From Dendrolimus kikuchii (taxonomy: Eukaryota; Arthropoda; Insecta; Lepidoptera; Lasiocampidae): DNA of 64,000 nucleotides. The notes under the pieces were generated by a model that saw nothing but the letters and a program-made list of their open reading frames with translations, searched no databases and was not told the DNA's origin. Shown here in pieces: positions 10,310 to 22,255 of the stretch. The stretch is from assembly GCA_019925095.2 (NCBI GenBank), contig CM034402.1, forward strand, positions 6,707,501 through 6,771,500, given 5' to 3'. The translations under genes were made by a program, and so were the position numbers. The stretch's first letter is position 1; each line of letters starts with the position of its first letter.

Positions 10310-10700
10310 TGAACTTACATACATACATAACTTCACGCCAGTTCCCTTGCGGGGTAGGCACGACCATGGAAGGTGTGTCGTCGTGGCCTTCCACGACTTC
10401 TGTATATATCCACTTTTGCATTGTATATCTGTTTAGTCATTCTTTCCACATGCCCGAACCACCGAAGCATTCCTTTCCCTACCTTCACCCCGACACTCTC
10501 TTTCAGACCAACTCTCTTTCTTACTTCGGTATTACGAACGCGGTCCGCGAGCGGCACTCCGCAGATTTTGCGCAGTGCTCGCATCTCGACCGCCTTTACC
10601 GCTGTATGATCTTCACGCCCATAATTAGCAAAAACCTGGACAGGACAGGAAAAATCGCATGTTCTTGTCTCGGAGGCCGAGACACAACGCTGAATCAACG
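10310..10700 (-). pseudogene. LINE family C, longest copy, internally deleted
   Basis: A 121-codon frame (10698 to 10333) encodes part of the C-terminal region of the family C ORF2. Landmarks are AVEMRALRKICGVPLADR, then GMLRWFGHVERM and TKQIYNAKV, then RGRPRR. It then jumps directly to RAYPARELA and the stop. The 5531 copy shows that about 50 residues normally separate RGRPRR from the end, so this copy has an internal deletion that stays in frame. The (CATA)n tract at 10313-10330 is the complement of the (TATG)n tail. The RWFGHVERM block is common in RTE- and Jockey-like LINE proteins. Confidence 0.75.
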
Positions 10701-11162
10701 GAATAAGTTAGTTAATACATATTCTCAGTAGTTCACAAAAAATTACATTCATAGAAGCCATAATTTTCTATAATAAAACGTTATTTACGCTGCATTGGTA
10801 TTAATTAATGTTCACCGTGTAGGACTCCGGGCTATTATTGTTATTTCAGTTTCCGTCGGTTGCTATTATTTCAGCACAATGTAAGACTTAATTATTATTT
10901 TGCTCTAATAATGGGGGAGAAATGCGAGCGTAGGTAATTTAATTGAGATACAGGTATATAGAAAGTCACATAACAACAGGAACACAGTGCACCTTATCCG
11001 AGTATGTTATAATAATAAATCCTCTTACCCTAAATTTTAGAAATTCAATATTATTTACGAGACTGTATTATATCCGTGTAGGAATGGAGAAAAATGTACT
11101 AATTTCTACGACCGAATGGCCAGTCTTAAGAGGCGATAAAACAACTCACAACTAGTTAGGCC
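10701..11162. other. AT-rich stretch, nothing recognised
   Basis: No supported feature. Confidence 0.5.
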
Positions 11163-11375
11163 TTTGCGCGTCTAGATGGCTACCATCCTTGGTCTTGAGC
11201 GTATCACCGTAACAACCTTGAATTGTGTTCCGGCCTTATAGTCAGATTCCAGTCCCCCCCTTCCAGACCGGCAGCACCTCTGTCTGATGTTGCAAATGTC
11301 AATAAGCGACGGGAAACACTTTCCATCGCTTGGACCGTCAGCCTGTCTGCTCTTCTTCAGCAATAAAATGACGAT
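11163..11375 (-). repeat. Family A copy
   Basis: Complement of the A landmarks, from gatggctaccatcc.tggtct to the cagacaggct head and the tttattgc start at 11359-11366. Confidence 0.8.
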
Positions 11376-12558
11376 TGTCGTGTTTAATCCATGCAAATCT
11401 CAATAAAATAATATAAATACAAAACTAAGTTTGTTCAGATATTAATTATACTTGTTAGTTTTTTTTTATTTTTCTAAAATTTTCATGGAATACAAATCCA
11501 AAATGTACACAAGTGAATCCGCGTAATTTTTAATATTTAAAGACATCCCTACATAAAGACATACAAATCTAGTACACATAAAAAGCATTATGTAAATTAT
11601 TTTGTAACTAGGAATATAAGCTGCGACCACATTAACGCCAGGCAACATGCATAACTAACATTAGCGCCATTTGAAAGGTGTATTTTTCTTTATAAAAAAA
11701 ATATTTTTTAGTTTTTTCTATAAGTGCACTAACAGAAGACCAGCGCTGGTTATTATCAACCAGTATTCGTTTTTTTTTTTAGTTAGAGCCTTTTTAGAGT
11801 TAAGCTAACCTTTTTTAATAACCTCATTATGTTACAATTCTCATTTAATTAACCTTAAATAAAAATATTTTATTTTTTTTTCTTATAAAAAAAAACAAAG
11901 ACCCTTGTACCTTAAATGTTATCTGACAGGTATTTTATCAGGGGTCGGTTTACATCGCAGTCGCCCTGAGACAAATTAAGCCGAAGCGGAGGGCATTATT
12001 CCTTAATCGCTGCAATTTGCCTAAAAGATCACGTCTGCGTAGTGGATTTGGGAAGACTGTAAAAAAATTTGTAAGATACGCTTCACTTTCAATCTTCTTG
12101 GAATTCGGTAAGACTTGGCAGAGTACAATTTCCGAATCTTTTTAAAGTACCCATTATTTTATTACTAGTTGACTATCGTTAAATTTATATGATTATTTTA
12201 ATACATGTTTTAACAATGTTATAATAAACTATTTTTTATTAATTTAGTTGTGTGATGTATTGATTAAGCAATGATATAATGCTAATTGCCCGTATTTGTA
12301 CGTCAGAGAGGACAAAGATCATCAATCAATCAATCATTCTAACAAAGAAAACAACACCTGTAATTTATATTTGTGACAGTTTATACAATGAATGGTATTC
12401 TATTCTAAGCCCGCTCGAATGCGATAGTTACTTAGTTACCAAAGCTAAAAGCTCTTCATTAATAAGAAATTATGAGGTATAATGTATTTATTACATAAAT
12501 AATATATTTGTGTATATTAGTATGAGTCTAATATGATATTAAAAAATGTATTTTTATT
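11376..12558. other. AT-rich stretch without genes
   Basis: Several A or T homopolymer runs. 11935-12060 is GC-richer (gtcgccctgagacaaattaag) but has no open frame. Nothing assigned. Confidence 0.5.
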
Positions 12559-12640
12559 GTATATTTATATTCCTAAATAAACTTGGCAACTAACAGTTAG
12601 TTACTTACCATGTTTATTTAGGAATATAAGTATACATATT
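12559..12640. repeat. Fold-back with ~18-24-bp arms
   Basis: ttatattcctaaataaac (12565-12582) is the exact complement of 12612-12629. With two mismatches the arms extend outwards to about 12559 and 12636. Loop about 29 nt. Confidence 0.85.
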
Positions 12641-13200
12641 ATTCATACGATTAAAAGAAAAACAGAAATCATAACTTAATTTCAAGTACATTCTTATTTG
12701 ACTGTCAATTCACAAACATCTCAAAAACAAAAAGTTCAAACGTTTCCCTTCTTGAATATTCCAATCGATGCTTTCACAGAAAATTATGCTTGGAAACATT
12801 TCACATCATCTGAAATTGAGAGACATTACAAATAATTATTACAGCTTTTGAAGATGAAGTCTTCGAGATTATTTAAATTCCATAATAATGGGGAAACGAT
12901 GAAAAAGGCTATAAATCCAAATTACCTTCTTGCGCATTGGTTAAACAGGATAAGAAAGTATTTCTTTGCAAATTTAATACCTACAGCAGCCTTAAAAGTT
13001 ACAAAAAATATAACGAAAAACAACAATCAGATTTTTTTAAAACTATACTTGGCAGTTCCCTTCTTAATAATGAAATATGTATACCGGAAAATATGATACT
13101 TCACATGAGATGCAGAACCAAAGTTTGCACACACAGCCATAAGAAAACTTCTAACCCAAAATTAATTGTAAATAGAATGACCATTAATAGTAAATCGCCA
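12641..13200. other. AT-rich stretch with short overlapping ORFs
   Basis: Two frames of 82 and 90 codons overlap at 12848-13209 (+). Both are lysine/asparagine-rich with no domain and look like chance ORFs in AT-rich DNA. Confidence 0.4.
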
Positions 13201-14621
13201 AAACGATAAAATTCACACTCGTTCATACAGAAACGGTTCCGCGTACGTAATGTATGCAAAACGAGCTAATAAAGCGCGCGGCGCCTCGGCAACGCAGTAA
13301 ATTCAAGAACAGTTGACATTTATCCAAAGTTACATCCGTTACAATAACAGTAGCAGTTACGATATCCGAGCGGGCTCCGACGGCCATTTGTTCTAGTTGC
13401 GAGGCTGCGCTGCATCCAACTCGCGCCGGCTCTAATGTAATAGAAAACTTTACACGAACACAGAGAGAAACGCCAACGGATTAGACATACTCGATCGCAA
13501 TACATCCAAGCATGCTCCAATTTGAACAAAAATTAAAGAAGTAAGTAAGAAGCGCAAAACTTTTTTAGAGACATCCAAACGTCTTGTCATATAGATTCGG
13601 GATTTACCACTGTCTCACATAATATTCAGTGATACGCGGTCTATGATGAAACACACTTGCTTAGAAGATATCTATTTACTCGTGACTTGAAGACCCAGAT
13701 TGTATTTGTCTGTAAAAACAGACTCTGGCAAATGATTTCATTCTTCGGCGTACCAGGAAAGATGAAACGAAGCGCTTCCTCTTAACTTGTTGTGTTTACA
13801 CTATGTAACGGTGGCGCAAACCGGTCCGTCTATTGTCCGATATTAAAATGAAGGAATCAGGTCGTGCAGTTCTAAGGAACACTCCCTGAAGTGTATCGGA
13901 TAGACGACCGACAGTCTAACTACCTTGTGTCTGTGCTTAAGATTCTGAAATCGAGAATTAAAAAGACAGTCATCGCCGACCAGACTCCTGGTTTTTTTTT
14001 TTCAATTATAACGCTTCTACTCGGTATATAGCGGAGCCTTCACAAAGATGAGAACTCCATGCACGACCGAATTTGTGCTTGGTATGAGTTCTACGGTTGT
14101 TCCGAAGCTGCAAGATGTCTCACGCAACCCAAAGACTGGTTTATATTAGGGACAACACATGAGCTGGCGTTGCTGTCTACAAGGCAACGCGGTGGACCTT
14201 TTCGGGATGGTTCTTTCTGACCACGGTTTGAAACTAGCATCCCCTACTTTAATACTCATTTTATTTCTATACATAGCTTACTTTTGGCCTCTAGTTTATT
14301 ATTAGTTTACATGATAGGTTTAAAAAAAGAAAATTCCTTGCTTCAAGTTGTTTATACTTCTTAATACTAGGAACTTTACTTGCGTGAATCTGGGATCTGA
14401 CACTGACGAGATACTTTGAATTTTTCGGGATGAAAGTATGGTTTTTTATAATCTGTATAAAATCATACTTTTAATTAACACTGCTTAATTATTACATTTA
14501 ACGAAACTCTTCACCACTCAAGGTTGTGAAGAGAACAAGTCGACATAATTATTATGTATAAACAAACCCAGTTTTAAAGTGAAATTATTTATACACTTTA
14601 CCACCACAATAATTATTATAG
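13201..14621. other. Mixed-composition stretch, probably single-copy or old repeat
   Basis: 13230-13460 and 13800-14230 are less AT-rich than their surroundings and contain no ORF beyond 69 codons. I see no splice-bracketed exon with a recognisable protein. 14510-14625 holds short inverted phrases around aataattat. Confidence 0.4.
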
Positions 14622-14998
14622 ACTAGCTGACTCGGCAAACTTCGTACCGCCTCAGAGTCAATAAATAAAAAAGCTGAATAATAATTGCAGAATTTTTCAA
14701 CTTTAGTAAAAAATGTAGTCACAACTTAACCGGAACGAACATCAAACGTTTAACATTCAAACCCAAAAAATGAAAAATAAATAACTTCACTTTTAAATTT
14801 AATTTGATTTGTGAACGACGGGACGAACATCAAATGTTTGACAGGTAGGAATAGTTTCTAAGGGAAAGCGAAACTTCCCTGGATTTCCACAAATAAATCA
14901 AAAGCAAAATTAGCCAAATCAGTCCAGCCGTTCTCGAGTTTTAGCGAGACTAACGAACAGCAATTGATTTTTATATACCTATATATAGGTATAGATTA
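14622..14998 (+). repeat. Family D, second copy
   Basis: actagctgactcggcaaactt opening, cgacg(g)gacgaacatcaaa core and ccagccgttctcgagtttta end, as at 3260-3640. Confidence 0.75.
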
Positions 14999-16534
14999 TA
15001 GCAATAGATGGATATGCTTTTATTATCCATTCATCCCTAGTTATATAAATGTTTCTTAGTATTGTTACAACTCAGGTCCCGACAAAAACAAAATCCAGCT
15101 GCATATCCGAAACAAAACACATTTTTTACCTGTCGGCATTTAAACTAATTGTAATTCTTTTATGATCGTCTTCTTTTGTTTACTTATTGATTGGCATACG
15201 TTTCTACAAAACAGCACATTGTTTTATTGTACTCTTTTATGGCCGTTTGCAACCGAGTCATTAGCCAGGTGTGGCGGATAAGTCGACTACGATACGGGCA
15301 CATTGCATTTATGCAGTATAAAACGATGGCCTGATTGAGGGAGGGGGGCAGTCGAGCGATAAACACGATCGAAGCGAGACGTGTGTACTACAATCGGGAA
15401 TGTAATAGTGACGGACTTTGCGCGTTTTATTGAATTACAACCTTCTACATTACGTTTTGGCTTGTTGTGTTCGGTTATATTTTTACCTGTGTTATACGTG
15501 TTTGTATAGTTCTAATAAACTCTATAATAATCCCAACGGAATTTTAATTCGACTCCCTCGCAACTCGTAACAGTATTATTTCTGCGTTTTTGCGAGTTAT
15601 ATTACTAGCTTAAAACGTAGGTATATATGTGTATTATGTTTATGAACATGTCTTTAGACTTTCGAAGCGTCTGTACATGGCAATGAACTTCTCACTATAA
15701 CGATTTGGGTTTAGTGTTATTACGTAATTTTTCTCCTTTAACAGCTCGGGTAATTAATTTTAAGATCGAGTCTACGCGAAAACAAACTGCTTCTGGCGGT
15801 AAAACCGACATTATTTTGCCGATTTAAGCGGCATAAAAATATCGCACAATAAATGTGTAAGCGAGTTGTCAGGTAAAAAAGATTGATAGCTTAATTCAAA
15901 GTCACAGCGCCGGCCATACGGGCTTTTTGTCACGAGGGACCGAGTTTTATACGCGTCTAAGTAACGCTTGCCGCTGCCCGAAGGAAATGAGAAAGTTATC
16001 GGTGTCTAAATCCTCGCCCTGGGGACAGCTGAAACGCTCTCCTAATAGATATAAAATCCGGGGCTTCGTATAATTCAATTTCGGTCGGAGAAACGGTAAC
16101 AGGCGACCGGTGTGGAGCAATTTATGTCTGGGCACGTTGACGCTTTTGGATCTGTCGTGATACTGCTGTCACTTCGCACAGTTCAGCCATGGGGCCATGA
16201 CGAGTGGCGTGTGCGGTCATCTGCGGTAGACGGCGGAATTAGCAAATGTTTACCAAACCTAGAATGCGCTTAAATCATTCACACGCATATCTAAACCACA
16301 TTTCCCTTGAATTTGATACACCTCAACCGGTACAAAGGCTTCGTATCACATTAAACGCGTGTGTTATATTACAACCGAATCCTTCGTTCACGCTCAAGTA
16401 AAGCGTAAATATGTAACACATAATTCTATATTATAACGTACTTGTTATATATCGGTTATCTTGTATGTAATATATAAAATATAAATAATAATATAAATTT
16501 TACAATATGTAATATTATAAAAGTGTAGTCTTTT
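14999..16534. other. Single-copy stretch without recognised genes
   Basis: Longest ORFs are 60-62 codons. 15895-16260 is GC-richer than average and shares no repeat with the window, so it could be host exon, UTR or enhancer sequence. I can show none of these. Confidence 0.45.
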
Positions 16535-16765
16535 TTTTAGATTTTTTGTGCCGTTCTGTTTGTTCAGGATTCACGTAAAAACTACTGGACCGATTTTGAT
16601 GCGGTTTCTACTGATCAATAAAAAAAATACCGGACTTAAAATCTGCGGTACTTTATATTCCGAGAATCCCACGGGATTTTTCCAGAGAGTGGTTTCAAAT
16701 TGTTAGGAGACGTGTAAATTAGCTTATTCCGTTCAACGTGGACGTAGTCGCGGGCGAATACTAAT
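16535..16765 (-). repeat. Family F, reverse orientation
   Basis: ggattcacgtaaaaactact, then ccgattttgatgcggtttct, then cccacgggatttttcc and a closing gacgtagtcgcgggc. These are the complement, in reverse order, of the family F landmarks at 31305 and 56691. Confidence 0.7.
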
Positions 16766-18299
16766 AATAATGTAAAATTCAAAGGCTTCTTTATTGAAAG
16801 CTACTTCCGTGTTTAATATTCTATAGCCTTTTGCACACAATGAAGTGTTGCAAACTAAATTGACAGGTCAAAGGAATGGCGGCGAGCTATCGAGCGATGA
16901 CATTGTAAACTATAATAAATTGAATTTATAAACACTTTGATGCAACTAAATGCATTTAAACCAATAAGTTTGAACAAATTACGTTATACAGCGTTATTTT
17001 CAGGATAAGCAATTCACGAAATATATGTATAAAATGTTATCCTTATTAACCCACATCGAAGGAAATTAGCTTTCTTATGGTAAAGTAAAAGTTACAAGAC
17101 ACCTATGCCCGATTTCTGAGGTACTTTTAACTGTAGTCTATCTGTTCGTTAGCGCTATCGGTTCATTAACTTATAAAATTGCGTTTTTGAACACACCGTC
17201 GTACGGAAGTTAAACTAGGTTCAACTTAACTGACCAATATTAGGCGTTTATTTATTCCATATATTTTGTTTGACGTTTTGTTGGTAATGTTTTTGTTTGA
17301 TGTAAATAAATATTAAAAATTCCTACTTAAATAGATCCATTTACTGGCGAGTTTTGGTACTAGTTGTAGGTTAACAGTTAACTTAAGTTTATCTATTACA
17401 TAAGTTTATGGAATCAATTGTTATTGAACTCATAACTGGTAACCTCAGAAACCGGGCATTAGTCACTTAGCAGTTCTATTTTTCCAGGCTTTAATATGGT
17501 TACATAAAGTATATTTAGAAATAAAGGAATTGGAAGTGGGGCTTCTAGGTAGACTGAACTATAATTAAAAAATAACTAAGGATTATAAGGCGCGTTATTC
17601 GAGTAACAGGGGGATGAAAGTACAAAAAATCATGATGTTGGCATTTGTTTTATTGCCGCCAAACAAAGTTTCCCTCGTGTGCGGTGAACAATACCCTTTG
17701 ATGGTGTGTCACTAAAGAGATACCAAGGATTGTGTCTGATTATCGATGTGTGATATATGATATAGTACATTGTCCTGCAACCTTGACATTAAACATCGTG
17801 CGTTTTATAAATGTTAAAGAAACGGGAGTGTCCGTTGATTCTAATAAATCTTATGGAGTCGGGTCAAAAATAATGATACTATATCAGCTTATAGCGGATT
17901 GTACTGCTGATTCAATATAGTTTCTCAAATTACGTATACCAAGAGTAACCTTGTATATAGGGCATATCCCATATTATGATTTTCAATTAACTTATAAATG
18001 TTATCGCACATGTGGCGGAATTGTTATCTTCAAAGTTAGCGATAATTCGGGCAGCCGGAGCATAATGTGCGTCAATAAACGCCCCCATCCTTCGATGAAC
18101 ATCATAAATTACAGATTGGGAGCAAACGAGCATAGGTCATATCCTTAGCGTTTATGTTATCTAACGTAATAAACTATTCGCGCAGAGTTTACGCCACCAT
18201 TTGTCATAATAATTGGTCAATTATAGATGCGTCTAATCTAAGGTCTAGCCACAATGAACTTTCCCATTGATATATACTTATTTATGAAGTTTGTTATAC
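16766..18299. other. AT-rich stretch without recognised genes
   Basis: Several short ORFs (62-65 codons) at 17732-18148 carry no domain. 17990-18110 is GC-richer and non-repetitive within the window and could be regulatory; this is only a guess. Confidence 0.45.
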
Positions 18300-18771
18300 T
18301 ATCAATTGTAATACTAAAAATTAAACTATACTATAAATAAAACTAACTTAAAAATATTTATACAATCGTAAAAATAAAATTAAAAATAATCTATATTAAA
18401 GCCCGTCCAGCCCCACCAGACCACTGTCGCTGGGCATTGTACCTAGAAGGCTGGCAGCATTACCTCGCTGGATACAGAGGCTAAAGCTTTGAGTGAGGTA
18501 AGCTCTAGCCTTCCGGTCTCCTGTTATATCGACCAGACGTTTATTTAATACTTTGAAATAATTTGTGGGCACTTGGCCCCCATGGGCCCAAAGTCTCCAC
18601 CCCAAACGGCTCAAATATGTAACCTGTTCCAAGGGTTGCATTGCATATTTGAGCAGTTTGAGGTTTTCGGCAGAAGTGGCAGTGCGACTGGCCCCAACTT
18701 TTGACTCCTGGAGATGAGAAGGCGCCAGTGTGTCGACACAGGTAACTTCCCACACAAGCGGTCTTCCCAAG
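18300..18771 (-). pseudogene. Retroelement ORF C-terminus, family G (copy 1)
   Basis: An open frame of 124 codons (18770 to 18396) begins GRPLVWEVTCVDTLAPSH and continues through LEQVTYLSRLGWRLWAHGGQ, ITGDRKARAYLTQ and SLCIQRGNAASLLGTMPS to a stop. An AT-rich 3' region follows. I recognise this as the C-terminal segment of a reverse-transcriptase-bearing element widespread in invertebrates, but I cannot assign the clade. Relative to copies at 19309 and 28561 the middle has a shift: the expected FGVETLGPWGP stretch is read in another frame (18541-18753). So the copy is frameshifted, and it is 5' truncated. Confidence 0.65.
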
Positions 18772-19214
18772 CTACTGAACTAATCAATAGCAGTAGTGCT
18801 AGAAGAATATTACAAAAAAGTTGTCTGTACTGTTGACCAGATCCATCTATTCTTATATATTCCAGTTTGGTCTATACACAAGAGATAACTAAGCAATAGT
18901 TAGCCAAAAACAATACTTTTACACAATTTATAAACTCGGACTTTGACTGAGAATTGTGTGTTACGGGCGAAACTTTTGCCGACGGTCAACGTTCTGTTTG
19001 TTTACTTTATAGTGTTTGCATTTAAAAGCGACTAATGTATCACGTGTCAACATTGATCCTAATGTCTAATTAGTTCTCAACTAGCGTACGCAACAAATAT
19101 TTACCACGTTGTATTTGTTCGGTGGAAATTGAATTTGAGGTGTTTATTTTCTACCGAACGGAAACATCGTCTTAAGAGCTTACCTTATTCGATCATGTTG
19201 CTGTTCAGATTTTT
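18772..19214. other. AT-rich stretch, nothing recognised
   Basis: No supported feature. Confidence 0.5.
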
Positions 19215-19308
19215 GAAATGAAACTTCTTTAGAATCGATGTGATTTGATACTCGATGAAACGAAAAAGCAACACTAAAAAGAGTCAACACATAAAATTCA
19301 ACCTTATT
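19215..19308 (+). repeat. Family B host copy, left part (split by insertion)
   Basis: Opens gaaatgaaacttctttagaa and runs through the B sequence to aaattcaaccttatt, where a family G element interrupts it. The sequence resumes at 20828. Confidence 0.85.
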
Positions 19309-19440
19309 GAATGGGTACATATTTGTGGCTTTCGGGGTTCAGACACTGGGGCCGTGGGGGCCTGGAGCTCATCACCTCTATCGAGACCTATCAACGGGTC
19401 TAATTGAGGTCTCACGTGATCAAAAGGCTGCCTTACACCT

Positions 19441-20532
19441 TTTTTTTTTTTTTTGGCCAGGGGAAATCCGTTTGAGGACTAAGCCGCGACAGGCATAGAA
19501 GCCTGAGGGGATGTTCGCGACCCGTGTGAGTGTGGGATTCGCCAGATCGGGGGTGGCACTAGCGTGCCCGGTCAGAACCGGTGCCACGCTATTGCCACTC
19601 CCCAGTTAGGGATACCCACTAAAACCCCTGGGTGTTCCGTCCTGCGCCTTATGCCAGGGCTACGTGAATGCGGGATTCCCAACTCCGCGTGCCCTGGCAG
19701 GCGTGGGCCCCCCTCACTGGGCCTCTTCCTATGCCAGGGGACATATCCCCCGGCTACTACTAAGTCTAGTCCATGCGTGGGGCGGTTTGTAACGCGCCCC
19801 ACGGGAAGAGAGATGAGCGCGCGCGGAACACTCGCGCTCTCATCTCGACGGCATATGCGGGTGAGTGAGAACCCCTATACCCCTAGGGGCCCCACCCGCG
19901 CCGCCCGCTTACGGCGGCCGAAGGTCACTGTCTGACCTCCGGCGTCGGCGCGTCCTCCTTTGCCGGGAGCGGAGCAGGGAATTACGCTCACGCTCCCGTT
20001 CCGCCTCCTCCTTCGCGAACATGACTTGCTCGCAGAAGGAGGAGACGGCGTCCCATCCGGTGGAGCTCCCGACCATGGTGCGTACCACGGCCGGGAGCGA
20101 GGTGTCTAGTCCGGTATGGGCGACGAGCTCCCGGCGCTGCTCCGTCCAAGCTGGACATTCCTGGAGAGTGTGCAGCGCCGTGTCCTCGTCGCCCGTGTCA
20201 CAATGATGGCACCCTGGCGTGGCCTCGCGGCCGAGGCGACACAGGTACCTTCCGAAGCAACCATGCCCCGTCAGGACCTGCGTCAGCCTGAACGTCAGGG
20301 TGCCGTGACTTCGTCTAATCCAATCGTGCAGGACGGGCCTCACCGCCTCAATGGTGGCGGGGCCCGCGCTGGGGCGTCGTAGGCGATCTTCCCAGACCCC
20401 CACGGCTACCTGGCGGAGCTCCGACCGGCACGCCTCGATCTCGCGAGGCGCGGGTCTGGTGCCCCTAGCCAGGGCCTCTTTGCGCCACACATACAGTGAC
20501 GCCAGGACCCTGGCTTCCAGGTCCCATGGGGG
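19441..20532 (-). mobile_element. R1-like LINE, 5' truncated, nested in family G
   Basis: A perfect 16-bp target-site duplication, aggctgccttacacct, lies at 19425-19440 and 20533-20548. The run of 14 T at 19441-19454 is the poly(A) tail on the minus strand, so the element was laid down by target-primed reverse transcription. It is 1092 bp long: about 600 bp of ORF2 C-terminus and about 450 bp of 3' untranslated region. Confidence 0.9.
19909..20523 (-). pseudogene. R1-clade ORF2 C-terminal fragment
   Basis: About 200 codons remain open up to a stop at 19909. The fragment ends an LINE ORF2 downstream of reverse transcriptase. Visible landmarks are a helical WIRRSHGTLTFRLTQVLTGH segment, a zinc-knuckle-like Cys-His cluster (CHHCDTGDEDTALHTLQEC), and an arginine-rich tail (SRQRRTRRRRRSDSD). 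This arrangement is typical of R1/TRAS/SART-type LINEs. There are no stops or shifts within it, so the insertion is recent. The polymerase and endonuclease are missing through 5' truncation. The long plus-strand ORFs over it are shadows of its GC-rich codons. Confidence 0.75.
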
Positions 20533-20827
20533 AGGCTGCCTTACACCTAGGACAACGCATCAGCGTTGCCACCTAACGAGGAAATGCGGCCAGCATTTTG
20601 GGCACGATTCCCGCCGACAGCGATCTAGAGTCTATTTTTTACTTATAGATTGTTATTTTTTAAGTATAGTTACATTTATAGTATAGTTTTATTTTAGTTT
20701 ACATTAATTTATTTAGAACTTAATTTATTTTTACTAGCTTACTTATTACACAACTATTTAATTAACTGAATAGTACAAGTTTGTAAGTCTTCTTTAATGG
20801 TGTACAAGCGGACTTGTTTAAGGAGTT

Positions 20828-21185
20828 ACCTTATTTAATTCGAAATAAAACACATGTCTCTTTATCCTTTAGTATTAATTTTCAATTTAAATAAAACTTA
20901 AAAAATTTCAAATGAATTTTAACTCTATCGGTATATAATTAAGACAGATATTCTTTTATACGTAGATCAAAGGAAATTGTGCGTAACAGTGCATTAAATT
21001 TTGAACTTAATACTAGTGATTTAAAGTGTAATTTAGATTGAATTTTTTTAATTATAATATGTTGACGGATGTAGGCTAAAGGAATTATATTTATAAAATA
21101 AAAGTTAGAGAAGAATTATCTGTGAGTATATTCTCTGAAGTGTCACTTCTACTGCGTGTGAACTGCACACACACACGATTTTCTA
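20828..21185 (+). repeat. Family B host copy, right part
   Basis: Resumes accttatttaattcgaaataaa and runs to the B end, ttctctgaagtgtcacttctac then gcgtgtgaactgcacacac. Together with 19215-19308 it makes one complete B. Confidence 0.85.
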
Positions 21186-21300
21186 TTTATTGCGAAGCTA
21201 AGCGTCGGAAGGCCGACAACCCACTTATGGCCGGTTCGTATATCTTACAGATCGTTCATTTCCCTTCCTATCAGTTAAATTTTGACATAAGCTCAATACA
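21186..21300 (+). repeat. Remnant of family A head and a shared fragment
   Basis: ttattgcgaagctaagcgtc...gacaacccacttatggc resembles a decayed A head directly after B. 21225-21300 matches 8905-8985 (reverse) around gttaaa.tttgacataagctc. Confidence 0.5.
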
Positions 21301-21483
21301 GTGAATAGTAATATATAGGAACCGGAAATTAATGAAAAGTGGTTACCTATAGACATTTTTAATATCAGGAACGAAGGCCAACGGGTTGCTAGCCTTTACG
21401 AAGGGCTAGAAATAATAGGGAGATAGCATAGTGATATAGTGGTTGAGATATTTAGAATCTAAACTTTTCAATAAATAATAAAT

Positions 21484-21770
21484 AATAAAATGGAATAGAA
21501 TAGAAAACTCTTTATTGTTCACCAAATAAACAATCACAGTATGAATAATTACTATAATTTAACAGCAAAACAAAAGGCAGCCTTATCGCTTAAAGCGATC
21601 TCTTCCAGGTAACCTGATTGAGAGGATACTTTTAACAACTTATGTCTAGGTATATAGGTAATTAAATTAAAAAGAAGTAAAATAAAAAAGGAAGAACAGT
21701 AGAGTGTAGAGAAAACAGAAAAGTTAAGAATAGAAAAATATATATTTCATTATAAACTAAGGTAATGGTT
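21484..21770 (-). repeat. CR1/L2 LINE tail
   Basis: aatggaatagaatagaaaactctttattgtt-type tail (microsatellite at 21490-21510), then ggcagccttatcgctta and cgatctcttccaggtaacc, the family's landmarks on the minus strand. Confidence 0.7.
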
Positions 21771-22129
21771 TAGCTAAAATAAAGCTACAAGTATAGTTAA
21801 TATCTACTTAAACAAAAGAAACTTCAATTGTTCATCATCCATTCAATTCTAACGTTACTCATACATATAACCGATTTTTGTTTTTTTTTCTGACTTCAAC
21901 AACAAATTCATGAATTCGACCCTTTTTCATGTCTTAAAAACGTTGTTTTAGCACGATTTCGTTATTCCAGCGATATGCAATCCGTTTTAACGAGAATTTT
22001 TGAAGTGATAGATGATGATTAAGTATTCATTTTTGCAATCAGTACCACAATGTGTGTTATGTGTAAGTAAATGTACTCATAAATGAAATCGGTGGAACCT
22101 TAAATGAAAATACTGTTCTTTAAAATATG
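21771..22129. other. AT-rich stretch, nothing recognised
   Basis: No supported feature. Confidence 0.5.
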
Positions 22130-22255
22130 TTTTTTTATTGCAGGAGTTCAGCAGACAGGCAGACGGCCCACTTAATGGAAAGCGGTTACCATCGTCTATA
22201 GACATTTGCAACACTAAAGGTGCTACAAATGCGCTGCTGCTCTCTTAAGGGTTTG
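22130..22255 (+). repeat. Family A, 5' half
   Basis: ttttttattgcaggagttca, cagacaggcagacggcccac, gaaagcggttaccatcg and gcgctgctgctctcttaa; ends abruptly at the ggg after ctcttaa. Confidence 0.8.

Larger units (their letters stand above)
19309..20827 (+). mobile_element. Family G element inserted in B, itself interrupted
   Basis: Flanked by an 8-bp duplication, accttatt (19301-19308 and 20828-20835). Without it the B host reads straight across. The element encodes VAFGVQTLGPWGPGAH to 19440, then resumes at 20549 after the R1-like insert with GQRIS, a premature stop (taa 20574-20576) in place of the residue before RGNAASILGTIPADS, and a final stop at 20646. The 3' region is AT-rich, as in copy 1. 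So it was 5' truncated on arrival, then hit by both an insertion and a nonsense change. Confidence 0.8.

Noticed and set aside
19564..20206. Plus-strand ORFs of 113-123 codons
   Set aside because: Shadows of the R1-like LINE on the minus strand.
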